64,000 nt of DNA from Blasia pusilla (taxonomy: Eukaryota > Marchantiophyta > Marchantiopsida > Blasiales): NCBI GenBank assembly GCA_050084515.1, contig CM114273.1, forward strand, positions 8,618,001 through 8,682,000. Reading direction: 5' to 3'. Made by a program: the position numbers and the translations under genes. This document shows positions 21,110 to 32,885 of the stretch, piece by piece. A model generated the notes under the pieces. That model ran no database searches. It saw nothing but the letters and a program-made list of their open reading frames with translations, and had not been told where the DNA came from. Each line of letters begins with the position of its first letter. The first letter of the stretch is position 1.

Positions 21110-24100
21110 CTAGCTACAACCTAGAGCACTTGAGCGATGAATGATGATGTCCCTAATTTAACAACCTAAATCATAAGGCACTAGCTGTAGTAAAGAATAG
21201 AAATTCTCCACATCTATTTTATGAGCTAGTCTTATTTCTCCATACCTTGGACATGTAACAAACACATGCTCTTCATCCTCAATATTTTCTCCGTCACATA
21301 ACCTACAAATTCGTTCACTTCTATCAATTTTAAACCATCGTCCTTCCTCAATTCCTAGCCTATGAGACCCAATTCTATGACGTGCGATAATATGTCGTAA
21401 GAACGTGGAGATCCCCGCAAGTAGGTATCCTTGTTCACAATATACAAGCATAAGATTAACATGAAGTTGATAAAACTCCATTTTGGTGTCCGCACTGCTC
21501 CAAATGATGTTGAGAGATTGCTTCTGTAGATGCTCACGGAGGGCCATCGGTTTCAAGTCCCAATCGCGTACTGCCACATTCCATTTTGAAGACCAAGTCA
21601 CCACATCCGCCATCCACCCTATGGAATGTGTGGCTCGCAAAGCTTGATGAGGGAGGCGAGAAACATCAAGAGATCTCACCCTTGCGATGTAAGTGATGGT
21701 CAAGTAAAGAGCTTCAGCTTCTAGAGGAAGAAAACCTGTTTCCGCAAGAAGAATAGCATATGGAGTTTGGTTTCTTACACCCAATTCTTCTTGTAGAAAG
21801 ATCTTTTGCACTCTTTCCACGCGCTCCCAACCTGTCTTCTTACAACTAGGGCCCCAAACTTGGGTCCCATATAAGACCACCGGCAACACTAAGCTCCTAA
21901 ATAAGAATTTCCTAAGACTCCAAGACACAAGATGAGCTCTTCTACACCGGTTTAAAAATGAATATAGAGCTTTGTAACCAGCTTCTACTCTCTTTTGCAC
22001 GCAAAGTGCCCAACTATAGTCATGAGAGAAATCGATGCCTAGATATTTGTAACTCTTCACTTGTTCTAATTGTAGACCTTTGTAAAAGAACGAGAACTTG
22101 GATCTAGTACCCACTATAATGACTTTAGACTTGTCCATATTAACCTCCATCTGATTCTGGGTACAAAACCTTGCCAAAGTGTCGAGGTGCTTTTATAAAC
22201 TAATGTCATCACGTGCTAGTAATATCATATCATCTGCATACAATAGAGCTTTGATGACAAAGTCCCCAAGCTTGACCCCTTCACTATCACATTCCTCCAA
22301 CCACTTTTCAATATCATCTATGAAAACTCCAAAAAGTGTAGGGGAGCGAGGGCAACCTTGAATGACTCCAATGGTGCTCAAGATCTCTTGAGTTTGTGAA
22401 CCTTTGATCTTGGCCCGAACGGAATGGTATAACGTGGCCACGGCTGCTAGGAGATTTTGTGGAACTCCAATGGCTTGCAGCCTTTCCCATAAGAGCTTGC
22501 GAGGTACAGTATCAAAAGCTTTCTTGAAATCGATGAAGCCGCAAAACAAAGCTTTTCCATTGCCCTTAGATTTCTCCCATAAAACACGCAAGGCCAAGAT
22601 ATGATCGATGGTGTTGTATGTTGGACGAAAACCACCTTGGACCCGTGCTCTCTTTTGGAAAGACTCTGTCCATGTGCTCAACTTCGACTCCACCAATTTC
22701 CCAAACAACTTGGCAAAAAAACTACCCACCATGATAGTGCGATAGTTTGTTACCAAGTCCTTCCTTCTTGATTTGTGAATAGGGACAATCTCCCGTAGCG
22801 ACCACGTTGAAGGAAAACCATAGATAGCAACATCACCCAATAATTTGGTGAGGATCGGTCCAATACAATCTCCTCCCCACTTGAAAAGTTCAATAGAAAG
22901 ACCATCCAAATCCTCACATTTACCATTCGCCAATCTTCTTAGTTGAGTCATCACCTCTCCTCCAGAGAATAAGCCAGGTATTCCTTCACAACGTGGCATA
23001 GACGTAGCATCGGGGAAGAAATAGAGCTTTTCGGCAAAAGATATCAAAGACTTGGGATCAAGAATAGGTTTTGAAGACCGTACTACTAATCGTCGCCAAA
23101 ATGATTTGGGGTCCTCATGCAGCTCCCTTGTCAAGGACTCTTGTTTTCGCCGCAAGAAAGCTCGTTTCTTAGATTTCACCAAGTATTTGTAAAGGCTAGT
23201 CATAATAAGCCGACTTGGGATATCCAAAGATTTATCAGCTGCTCGTGCCCTTGCTTGCTTGCATTCAGAGTCAAACCACCCATTACAAGGCAGCCTCCTA
23301 GCACTTCTATCCCTGTGGCGCGAAAAGAACTTAGATGCACTGTTTTTGAGCAATTCCGTTAGTTGCATTCTTGCCGTGTTTGGATCAAGGCTCCATACAA
23401 TGCGAGTCAAGTGTTCTTGTAAATGTAGCATATAAAGATCTTTTTTACCATGATCTAAGCGAAACTTGGGAGAAGCTAAAATAGATTGACATGTCGAAAG
23501 AGGAATTTCCTTTGACAGTGAGAGAGTAAACAAGAGAGGTGCATGATCTGATTCAGGCTGAGGTTCTAGAATATCAAATGTAGAGATAAGAGAGCTATCA
23601 GCGGGCGAGGACAGAAGATAATCGATGGTGCTAGCGCTGGTAGAGGAGAAACATGTATTGGAGTGAGAGTTGGGAAAATGAGAGGTTCCATTAAGAACTT
23701 TCAAATTACAAGTGGCTCCAAAGGTTAAAAAATGCTCTGTCAAAGGATTTGTAGAAAGATCTAAAGAGATTCTAGACCATAAACCATCCTCATATTCTTC
23801 GAGAAGAGGAGAAATCAAGGAATCACTGAATTGGGTAAATTGAGCAGTACGTGTGCGAGCATTGAAATCTCCAACTAGAAAGACTTCACCTTTGCTTTGA
23901 TATTTGAGAACATCCCTAATAAGTCGATGGAACGGTTGACTTCGATTGTGAGTGCGTGTTGAGTAGATAGGCATGGAGAGTGGTGCAAAATAACAAACTT
24001 CCAAATAACAATAAGATCCCCCAACCAAACCAAGACGTAGCCAATGATATTGACCCCCGATATCTTGATCTTCTAGATGAATGAGAGGTAGAAATTGAGA

Positions 24101-24310
24101 CCTGATGAAAGTAGCCATACCGTCATAACCCCTTCCTGCCCGTTGCCTTCTCTGATTCCATGTCGATCTTACCAAAGTAAACCCTTGCATGTCTGCAATA
24201 GTATTGCTCTCATGTTCCCAAGTCTCCACAATATTAATAATATCCGCCATCTCCCAAATTGGTAGAGCACTCACATACTTTGTTGTTGAAAGGCCTCGTA
24301 TATTCCACAT
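21110..24310 (-). pseudogene. LINE ORF2: endonuclease-reverse transcriptase, two nonsense codons
   Basis: About 1065 codons. The N-terminal AP-type endonuclease begins 'MWNIRGLSTTKY' and shows 'GDFNARTRTAQ' and 'SDHAPLLFTL', the late catalytic motifs. The RT follows with 'FIDFKKAFDTVPRKLLW', 'GVIQGCPRSPTLFGVFIDD' and the catalytic 'LLYADDMILLAR'. The C-terminal Cys/His module CRLCDGENIEDEEHVFVTCPRY is intact. A CAA-to-TAA change at about 22190-22195 and a TAT-to-TAA change near 21158 split the frame, and otherwise it is open. Homologous frames in copies 2, 4 and 5 confirm the ancestral reading. The first ATG is at 24310, because the codon two before it is GTG. The protein nicks target DNA and copies the LINE RNA there. 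Confidence 0.85.
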
Positions 24311-24334
24311 CAACACTCTCAGCTTCTTGGATTG

Positions 24335-25090
24335 CTAGGTTGATAACTCTCTTTTTCTCTGGGTAACAATTGCTCGACCATCACGTAGATAAGCAATAAA
24401 ACCTGCTTCTTGAGCCTCTTTGACCTTTGCAAGCTCCTTTCTCCTAGCTTTGACTTATAGAGGTGTGAGATCAGGATCCAACCATATCCTCCGTCCTTTG
24501 AGAATGGCCTTGTTAGCCATGGCAGTATCACGTTGAGTTTGATCAACAAACTTGACTAGAATGGCACGAGGTTGTATGCCCGTTTTCCCAATACGAAAAG
24601 CTTGAGCCAAGTCCGGGTTATGAACATGAAGTGTATCAACCAAGAACTTGGTGACAACACTCTTCACCTCTTCGCTCTCTGTTTCCGGTAAACCTGAGAT
24701 TCTCACATTCTTTCTACGGGCAAATTGGTTTTCTTTTTCTATCTCTTGCTCTTGACTGAAAGAGATATGAGCAACCTTTGTAGCTTCAGCATAAGATTTC
24801 ATTTTCACTTCTAAAGTTTCAACAACCTCATGCAATCCTGAACTATTGGGAGTAGTCACCAAGGATGATGCCTTCTCTTGAACATCCGCAACAGATTTGG
24901 AAAGATCCAGCATCACACTAGAACTATCTTTCAACACTTTCTTCAGAACCTCTTACGTTGCCTTCAACTCTCGGATTTGAATATGTGCATGGTTTAATTG
25001 AGAAGTTTGTACCTTGAATTCTTTTCAAAGCTCTTTCACTTCATGCAAGACCACTTGCACTAGATTCAAGATTTCGTCTTGAGTGGTCAT
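24335..25090 (-). pseudogene. LINE ORF1: coiled-coil/RNA-binding protein, nonsense codons
   Basis: From the ATG at 25090 the frame encodes a Gln/Leu/Glu-rich helix, then 'KNVRISGLPETESEEVKSV', 'FLVDTLHVHNPDLAQAFRIG' and 'QPRAILVKFVDQTQRDTAM'. This is the fold order of an L1-type ORF1 RNA-binding (RRM-like) domain. In-frame stops are TGA at codon 22 (25027-25025), TAA near 24954 and TAA near 24458. The copy-5 ORF1 has TGA at the same codon 22. ORF1 proteins coat LINE RNA. ORF2 starts 25 bases after the ORF1 stop. Confidence 0.75.
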
Positions 25091-25189
25091 CTTGTAGTCG
25101 ACTTCACTGCATCCTAGAAAGTATAATTGAATCTCCAACACCACACAACTTCTGCTCTAGAAATTGGTTGTACTTGAAATTTCTAGGAT

Positions 25190-25884
25190 TAAGACGCCTC
25201 TAGACATTCCACGTTGCCTCCAAATCTCAGATTCATATGACACTCTACCTCAAAGTTATGGCCTCGGCAAGATTCAGATCTGAAATGTTCAAATCTAGAA
25301 GTGCAGAAACTCAAATCTCTCACAACTTCGTGTGTATAACTCGGTTGTGCTTGCAAATCTGAAGGCTAGGGCGCCTCTTTATACTCCACGTCACCTCCAA
25401 ATCTCAGCTTTATATGACACTCCACCTCAAAGTTATGGCCTCGGAAAGATTCAGATCTGAAATGCTCAAATCTAGAAGTGCAGAAACTCAAATCTCTCAC
25501 AACTTCGTTTGTATAACTCGGTTGTGCTTGCAAATCTGAGGGATAGGGCGCCTCTTTATATTCCACGTTGTCTCCAAATCTCAGATTCATATGACACTCT
25601 ACCTCAAAGTTATGGCCTCGGAAAGATTCAGATCTGAAATGCTCAAATCTAGAAGTGCAGAAACTCAAATCTCTCACAACTTCGTTTGTATAACTCGGTT
25701 GTGCTTGCAAATCTGAGGGATGGGGCGCCTCTTTATATTCCACGTTGTCTCCAAATCTCAGATTCATATGACACTCCACCTCAAAGTTATGGCCTCGGAA
25801 AGATTCAGATCTGAAATGCTCAAATCTGGAAGTGCAGAAACTCAAATCTCTCACAACTTCGTGTGTATAACTCGGTTGTGCTTG
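25190..25884 (-). repeat. 177-bp tandem monomer array, 5' end of LINE copy 3
   Basis: The marker cacaacttcg recurs at about 25321, 25498, 25675 and 25852, exactly 177 bp apart, and a degenerate monomer continues to about 25190. Neighbouring monomers are almost identical. Because 177 is 59 codons, one frame stays open through three monomers (25854-25366, 162 codons) in LINE sense. Monomeric 5' UTR repeats act as promoters in some mammalian L1 elements, and a similar role is my inference here. Confidence 0.85.
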
Positions 25885-25939
25885 TATAGACCATGCGCTA
25901 TCTCAACTTATCATGTGTCAAGATGAGTAGGCAAGACGC

Positions 25940-27583
25940 TATTAGTGTGGCTGATCCGGGTGTCTCAAAACCTGGTGGTTGAGAAACATATACCTCCTCC
26001 TTGAGACTCCCGTTCAGAAAAGCAGACTTCACATCGTATTGGTATACAGGCCAACGTCTTGTTCCTGCAACCGCTAGAACAATTCAAATGGTTATCATCC
26101 TTGCAGTGGGAGCAAAAGTCTCATAGTAGTCAAAGCCTTCGATTTGTGAGCATCCTTGTGCGACCAACCTCGCTTTGAATTTATCCAATGTACCGTCCGA
26201 CTTGTACTTGGTCTTGTACACCCACTTGGTGCGTATTATCTTCCTGTCCTCTGGCTTTTCAACCAAAGTCCAAGTTTCATTTCTCTGAATAGCATCCATC
26301 TCCGTCTGCATGGCCTCTCTCCATTGAGGATGAGCCAGGGCCTCATCCAAGCATGATGGCTCTTCCACCTTCAAGACCTCTGTCATCAGGGCCATGTTGA
26401 CGAGATGTGCAGAAGCTCTATTCTGCTCCTCTAGTCTCTTGGATCTCCTTGGATGTGTAACAACTTCATCAGTTGCTGGTGGATCCTTACCATCCAAGAG
26501 ATGCTTTATCCACTTAGGGTATGACGACCGTAGTGGAAGAGCAGGTTGCTCTTTGTAACCATCACCAAAATCTTCTTCTTGATAATTTGGTGTAAACATC
26601 TGTGGTGTGCTCTGGTGGGTTATCTCTTCGTTTGATGATAATGTGGACGGACCACTGATATCCGCGACTTGACGAGGCTGTTCCTGGAACACCACGTCAC
26701 GACTCACAAGCATCTTCTTTTCCTCAGGATACCAAAGGCGATAAGCTTTAGACTCATCACTGTATCCCATAAAGATGCACTTCCTGCTCTTGGACTCCAA
26801 CTTGGTCCTCGATGCTTCAGGAATATGTACAAAACACTTACTACCAAAAGTCCTGAAATGTTGGACTGATGGTACCTTACCTGAGTATGATTGATGAGGA
26901 GTCATGCCTTGCACTGACTTGGTAGCACTTCTATTTAGAATGTATACGGCAGTATTAACAGCTTCAACCCAAAAGCCTTCTGTCAAACCTTTTGCTTTCA
27001 TCATACATCTTGCCATCTCCACCACTGTACGATTTTGACGCTCAAAAACTCCATTTTGTTGTGGTGTATGTGCCGTGGTTAACTGTCGCTTGATTCCATG
27101 CTCTCCCAAATATTTGTTGAATTCTATTGATAAGAATTCTCCTCCTCGATCGGTGCGAAGCTTTTGTACCTTCTTTCCTGTCTCATTCTCAACCAGCTTG
27201 TGCCATACTTTAAATTTTCCAAAAGCACTTGCCTTATCACGAAGGAAATACACCCACATCTTCCTACTATAATCATCGACAACTAAAAAGAAGTAGGAAG
27301 AACCACCTAATGCCACCTTTCTCATTTTACCACAGAGGTCAACATGTATCAACTCTAGAGGAGCCTTTGCCCTATTGCTGGACTCTTGTGGAAATGGTTG
27401 TCGGTGTTGCTTGCCCATCATACAAGCTTCACAAGTATCCGACACTCCAGAAATTGTTGGTAAATCAGCAACCATGCCAGATTTCTGCATCTGACTTAGT
27501 AAGGGAAAACTTAGGTGACCAAATCTTTCATGCCACAACTTACTGCTACTAAGATCTGTACCTACACTTGTCGTGAAAGCATG
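25940..27583 (-). pseudogene. Ty1/copia integrase and start of RT (3' half of split element)
   Basis: On minus from about 27583 the sequence encodes a GAG-pre-integrase zinc region ('LWHERFGHLSFPLL', 'CEACMMGKQHRQPFP'). The integrase core follows with 'IHVDLCGKM' (first Asp), 'RTDRGGEF' (second Asp) and 'HTPQQNGVFERQNRTV' (Glu). A Ser/Pro linker leads to the RT start ('WVYKTKYKSDGTLDKFKAR', 'ETFAPTARM'). A single TGA interrupts it near 26080, and '[18 protein letters not shown]' follows. It is lost at about 25940 before the YVDD box and RNase H. The main frame 27538-26084 is 484 codons long and open, so decay is recent. Confidence 0.9.
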
Positions 27584-30495
27584 TTCTCAAATATCAAAGC
27601 AAAGGTGAAGTCTTTCTAGTTGGAGATTTCAATGCTCGCACACGTATTGCTCAATTTACCCAATTCAGTGATTCCTTGATTTCTCCTCTTCTCGAAGAAT
27701 ATGAGGATGGTTTATGGTCTAGAATCTCTTCAGATCTTTCTACAAATCCTTTGACAGAGCATTTTTTAACCTTTGGAGCCACTTGTAATTTGAAAGTTCT
27801 TAATGGAACCTCTCATTTTCCCAACTCTCACTTCAATACGTGTTTCTCCTCTACCGGCGCTAGCACCATCGATTATCTTCTGTCCTCGCCCGCTGATAGC
27901 TCTCTTATCTCTACATTTGATATTCTAGAACCTCAGCCTGAATCAGATCATGCACCTCTCTTGTTTACTCTCTCACTGTCAAAGGAAATTCCTCTCTCGA
28001 CATGTCAATCTATTTTAGCTTCTCCCAAGTTTCGCTTAGATCCTGGTAAAAAAGATCTTTATATGCTACATTTACAAGAACACTTGACTCGCATTGTATG
28101 GAGCCTTGATCCAAACACGGCAAGTATACAACTAACGGAATTGCTCAAAAACAGTGCATCTAAGTTCTTTTCGCGCCATAGGGATAGAAGTGCTAGGAGG
28201 TTGCCTTGTAATGGGTGGTTTGACTCTGAATGCAAGCAAGCAAGGGCACGAGCAGTTGATAAATCTTTGGATATCCCAAGTCGGCTTATTATGACAAGCC
28301 TTTACAAATACTTGGTGAAATCTAAGAAACGAGCTTTCTTGCGGCGAAAACAAGAGTCCTTGACAAGGGAGCTGCATGAGGACCCCAAATCATTTTGGCG
28401 ACGATTAGTAGTACGGTCTTCAAAACCTATTCTTGATCCCAAGTCTTTGATATCTTTTGCCGAAAAGCTCTATTTCTTCCCCGATGCTACATCTATGCCA
28501 CGTTGTGAAGGAATACCTGGCTTATTCTCTGGAGGAGAGGTGATGACTCAACTAAGAAGATTGGCGAATGGTAAATGTGAGGATTTGGATGGTCTTTCTA
28601 TTGAACTTTTCAAGTGGGGAGGAGATTGTATTGGACCGATCCTCACCAAATTATTGGGTGATGCTGCTATCTATGGTTTTCCTTCGACCTGGTCGCTACA
28701 GGAGATTGTTTCTATTCACAAATCAGGAAGGAAGGACTTGGTAACAAACTATCGCACTATCATGGTGGGTAGTGTTTTTGCCAAGTTGTTTGGGAAATTG
28801 GTGGAGTCGAAGTTGAGCACATGGACAGAGTCTTTCCAAAAGAGAGCACGGGTCCAAGGTGGTTTTCGTCCAACATACAACACCATCGATCATATCTTGG
28901 CCTTGCGTGTTTTATGGGAGAAATCTAAGGGCAATGGAAAAGCTTTGTTTTGCGGCTTCATTGATTTCAAGAAAGCTTTTGATACTGTACCTCGCAAGCT
29001 CTTATGGGAAAGGCTGCAAGCCATTGGAGTTCCACAAAATCTCCTAGCAGCCGTGGCCACGTTATACCATTCCGTTCGGGCCAAGATCAAGGTTCACAAA
29101 CTCAAGAGATCTTGAGCACCATTGAGTCATTCAAGGTTGCCTCGCTCCCCTACACTTTTTGGAGTTTTCATAGATGATATCGAAAAGTGGTTGGAGGAAT
29201 GTGATAGTGAAGGGGTCAAGCTTGGGGACTTTGTCATCAAAGCTCTATTGTATGCAGATGATATCATATTACTAGCACGTGATGACATTAGTTTACAAAA
29301 GCACCTCGACACTTTGGCAAGGTTTTGTACCCAGAATCAGATGGAGGTTAATATGGACAAGTCTAAAGTCATTATAGTGGGTACTAGATCCAAATTCTCG
29401 TTCTTTTACAAAGGTCTAAAATTAGAACAAGTGAAGAGTTACAAATATCTAGGCATCGATTTCTCTCATGACTATAGTTGGGCACTTTGTGTGCAAAAGA
29501 GAGTAGAAGCTGGTTACAAAGCTCTATATTCATTTTTAAACCGGTGTAGAAGAGCTCATCTTGTGTCTTGGAGTCTTAGGAAATTCTTATTTAGGAGCTT
29601 AGTGTTGCCGGTGGTCTTATATGGGACCCAAGTTTGGGGCCCTAGTTGTAAGAAGACAGGTTGGGAGCGCGTGGAAAGAGTGCAAAAGATTTTTCTACAA
29701 GAAGAATTGGGTGTAAGAAACCAAACTCCGTATGCTATTCTTCTTGCGGAAACAGGTTTTCTTCCTCTAGAAGCTGAAGCTCTTTACTTGACCATCACTT
29801 ACATCGCAAGGGTGAGATCTCTTGATGTTTCTCGCCTCCCTCATCAAGCTTTGCGAGCCACACGTTCCATAGGGTGGATGGCGGATGTGGTGACTTGGTC
29901 TTCAAAGTGGAATGTGGCAGTACGCGATTGGGACTTGAAACCGATGGCCCTCCGTGAGCATCTACAGAAGCAATCTCTCAACATCATTTGGAGCAGTGCG
30001 GACACCAAAATGGAGTTTTATCAACTTCATGTTAATCCTATGCTTGTATATTGTGAACAAGGATACCTACTTACGGGGATCTCCACGTTCTTACGACATA
30101 TTATCGCACGTCATAGAACTGGGTCTCATAGGCTAGGAATTGAGGAAGGACGATGGTTTAAAATTGATAAAAGTGAACGAATTTGTAGGTTATGTGACGG
30201 AGAAAATATTGAGGATGAAGAGCATGTGTTTGTTACATGTCCAAGGTATGGAGAAATAAGACTAGCTCATAAAATAGATGTGGAGAATTTATATTCTTTA
30301 CTACAGCTAGTGCCTTATGATTTAGGTTGTTATATTAGGGACGTCATCATTCATCGCTCAAGTGCTATAGGCTGTAGCTAGGAGAAGGTCTTAAGGATCT
30401 TTTTCAGGGTCAGTCAATGAATGACTTGTAATGTGTTTTTCAGCCTTTTGACCCTTTGGGTCCCACAAGCTTGATCTATTTACCATTTACCATAC
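27581..30495 (+). mobile_element. LINE copy 4, 5'-truncated within the endonuclease domain
   Basis: Homology begins at atgttctcaaatatc inside ORF2 and ends in the shared 3' UTR and TTTACCATTTACCAT tail. It lies in the opposite orientation to copy 3 and is nearly identical to it over about 2.9 kb. Its left junction with copia sequence shares ATG (27581-27583), the same trinucleotide found at the copy-3/copia junction (20998-21000). Confidence 0.9.
27676..30381 (+). pseudogene. LINE ORF2 (partial endonuclease, RT, C-terminal module), one frameshift
   Basis: Frame 27676-29115 carries the endonuclease end ('SDHAPLLFTLSLSKEIPLS') and the RT up to 'RKLLWERLQAIGVPQNLL'. A single missing A near 29090 (aaggttcac in place of aaaggttcac in copy 3) shifts the frame. 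Frame 29122-30381 continues with 'LLYADDIILLARDDIS' and the CRLCDGENIEDEEHVFVTC module to the stop. Apart from this shift and the 5' truncation the copy is well preserved, in keeping with recent insertion. Confidence 0.85.
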
Positions 30496-31025
30496 CTTCA
30501 AATCATTCAACCATGGTTCATAACCAGGCACCTTCGTCGTAGGGACACCATTTACCATTTATGAGTAGGCAGCAATTCGCATCTGGGTAGAAGGTTTTGC
30601 TCCTTGCGTTGAGCAACGTCCCGATTCCACAAGTCTCTCTTGGTTCTACTTCTCCTTGCACTCGCCCTATCACCTGAAAAGAGAAGAGCAGCAAATAAAT
30701 TTTTTTCAACCAGCATGAGAAGACAATTACTAGCGTCTCACATTATAACAACCTAACCACGCTCAATTGGCACTTATGCCACCCATATGAAGTGACTATA
30801 TGTAGACACTATATATCCAACTATTAAATATGGATTTGGAGAGACTAGGGGCCATAAAAGACTAAGAGTCACTTTGCTGCAAATGTACACTCTTCCCAAC
30901 AAATCCCGATGACCCATCAGAAAATGTTGAGTCAGAACCTTCTCCAGCTGCTGGATATGAAGGGGATGGGCATGGTCCTCCATCCTATCATAAGAAAGAA
31001 ACCAACAATCAGAACTCATTTATGG

Positions 31026-31027
<2 letters not shown>
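30496..31027 (-). other. CACTA-side flank with short open frame; contains tail-like TTTACCA units
   Basis: A minus frame at 30709-30518 has a hydrophobic start and a Cys-containing body without recognisable domain. At 30549-30562 the plus strand reads ccatttaccattta, like the LINE tail but with no LINE body attached. No gene is assigned. Confidence 0.25.

Positions 31028-31105
<78 letters not shown>
31028..31105. repeat. (TA)n microsatellite
   Basis: About 39 uninterrupted TA units ending in a short CA run. Length variation between individuals is likely. Confidence 0.97.
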
Positions 31106-31110
<5 letters not shown>

Positions 31111-31215
31111 GGAAATCCAATGCTACAAGTTATACTAGCTCAACTATGAGTCTACTCATTCCACTCAGACTCCCACATTAATTCTATGATATGTGGAAAT
31201 CTATAATCAAAATAT

Positions 31216-32694
31216 TCAATGCAAGAATTTCCCAAGGTAAGAGATTTTTACACTTTGCCTTGCCCATGGTTGCCCATGAAGGGGGGCACCCCATTGTTCT
31301 TGACTTCCCATTAGTTGGGAAGATGGTGTGCGAGGAGGCCAACATTCTTGAGTGCCTGTTTGTAAACCAGATTGGGTATTCCCCATCCATTGATGATCTA
31401 TTGGTCTTGGTTGTGACAGAGGCATTCCAACAACCCATGGTTGTTGAATGCTTATTTGAGGAACATGAGTTTGTGCACTCCATTGTGGTGGAGGGGGAGG
31501 GGGTTGCATCACATTGTTTCTGCCAACAGGTCCATGATTCACCATTGATGAATCATGTTCGGAACCGTACCACCTTGGGCCCATGTGAGTACTCCAATAC
31601 TGACTCCCACTGTGTGTCCATGTGAGATTAGGGCATGTTGGATATTGCCATCCCATTTCTTATCTCCCTTGGTGACGTATCTCCCTTTGCTCTCTTCCTC
31701 CAATTACTTGGGCCCATGAAATATATTTCAGAGTTAGTGTGGTTGAAATCTTTTGTTTTGCCTTATCTTTCGTTCTCGTTCTTCATTGATTGAAAAGTCA
31801 GCACGAGGGTCCTTATCCACAAGGTCCCAACACTCAAATTCACTAGTTTTGGAGTTTCTAGAGTTATCAGAGTGGGCTGAAAGGGCAGAAACCCTAATCA
31901 GGTTATTACCTTCCTCTTCTAACTCAGTGGTCATGTAGACAAGTGATGGTTCTCTCTCTTGATCCATGTAAGTTGCGTGTATTTCCAACACCTTAGGTGC
32001 TTGTCCCCCTTCTGAACTTAAATTATAAGCCAAACTTTATCGCTGCAATCAAGGTCCTCCTTAGAGGTACTTGTATGTGGAATAGCTACTAGGCTAATTT
32101 CTCTACGTACACTTGAACAACTATTTTGGTTTATAACCATCATTGACTCACACTCTTCCATAGTTTTGCCCATACTACCATGAGTGTTTTCCATGGTAAA
32201 TGGTAAATGGTATGGTAAATAGATCAAGCATGGATTTGCTATGAAGTTTCTCATAACTTCTTAGAGGTATAAGAGAGTCTACACTATGCAGATCTAATCC
32301 TCTCATCATTCCCTCCACTTGTTTTCTTGGCTAATTCAAGCTCCCCTCTCTCAGCCTCTTCTCCATTTGTATCTCCAACTCCATGGAGCTCATCCAAATT
32401 AATGCACACATTGGGATTCATTGTATCCGCATGACATCCACTCTCCTCTACTACGATCGAATAGGGTTCCCAACTCTCATCATGTATATCATCATGTAGG
32501 TACATGCAACAAACATATATCTCACTCTTGCTTTTGAGACGTCTCCATTTCACCAACCAAGCCTGATGGTTCTTCCCATCAGGAAGTTCCCCTCTGCTAT
32601 CATACAAGCCTTCAGAAGCAAGAATGGCCTCAAGGTCTGACCGAGCCCCCCCCTGACCACCTAATGTGCTATCGAGGATGGCTTGGAATGCCAT
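31216..32694 (-). pseudogene. Unassigned open frames, possible CACTA accessory gene
   Basis: Minus frames at 32694-32284 (136 codons, 'HQAWLVKWRRLKSKSEIYV' and an acidic tail), 32254-32018, 32033-31734 (acidic, Ser/Glu-rich) and 31656-31216 (Pro/Gln/Trp-rich) lie downstream of the CACTA transposase on the same strand. CACTA elements often carry a second gene (TnpA-like). The arrangement would suit exons of one, but I recognise no domain and cannot place splice sites with confidence. Confidence 0.3.
32192..32232 (-). mobile_element. LINE tail-only insertion (about 40 bp)
   Basis: The plus strand reads ccatggtaaatggtaaatgg, then tatggtaaatagatcaagc. On minus this is the last about 10 bp of the LINE 3' UTR (gcttgatcta) followed by TTTACCA units. 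No more LINE sequence precedes it, so it looks like an extremely 5'-truncated insertion. Confidence 0.6.
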
Positions 32695-32885
32695 TCAGAA
32701 TGTTTCTGCTGGAAAATATGTGTCAAGGAGCTCAATTAGGGCTCAGTACAAGGTAGATACTCAAATCAAAAAAATTTGATACTCAATATAGTCCAAACTT
32801 GATATACCATAGCTTATACTTCAAACTCACTACTTAAAACAAGACATATAGGCCAATTTACAATATGTTAGACATTACACTATAA

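Larger units (their letters stand above)
20998..25884 (-). mobile_element. LINE copy 3, full length (monomer array, ORF1, ORF2, tail)
   Basis: This is the most complete family member. On minus from 25884 it has four to five 177-bp monomers, a short unique 5' UTR, ORF1 (25090-24335), ORF2 (24310-21110), a 3' UTR shared with all other copies, and a TTTACCA tail joined to the copia sequence at 20998-21003. Coding is lost through only a few nonsense changes. Two ORFs, an AP-type endonuclease and a C-terminal Cys/His module are an L1-like plan. The heptamer tail in place of poly(A) is unusual for plant L1. Confidence 0.9.

Noticed and set aside
22404-29090. Frames antisense to LINE ORF2 (for example 22404-22604, 28132-28377, 28890-29090)
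   Set aside because: Shadows of the ORF2 coding strand, repeated identically in each LINE copy.
31028-31105. Short tandem (TA)n repeats considered as a CRISPR-like or regulatory array
   Set aside because: Pure dinucleotide without spacers. The genome is a plant nuclear one.
30909-31181. 90-codon plus frame
   Set aside because: Its middle is the (TA)n microsatellite translated as Tyr-Ile repeats.
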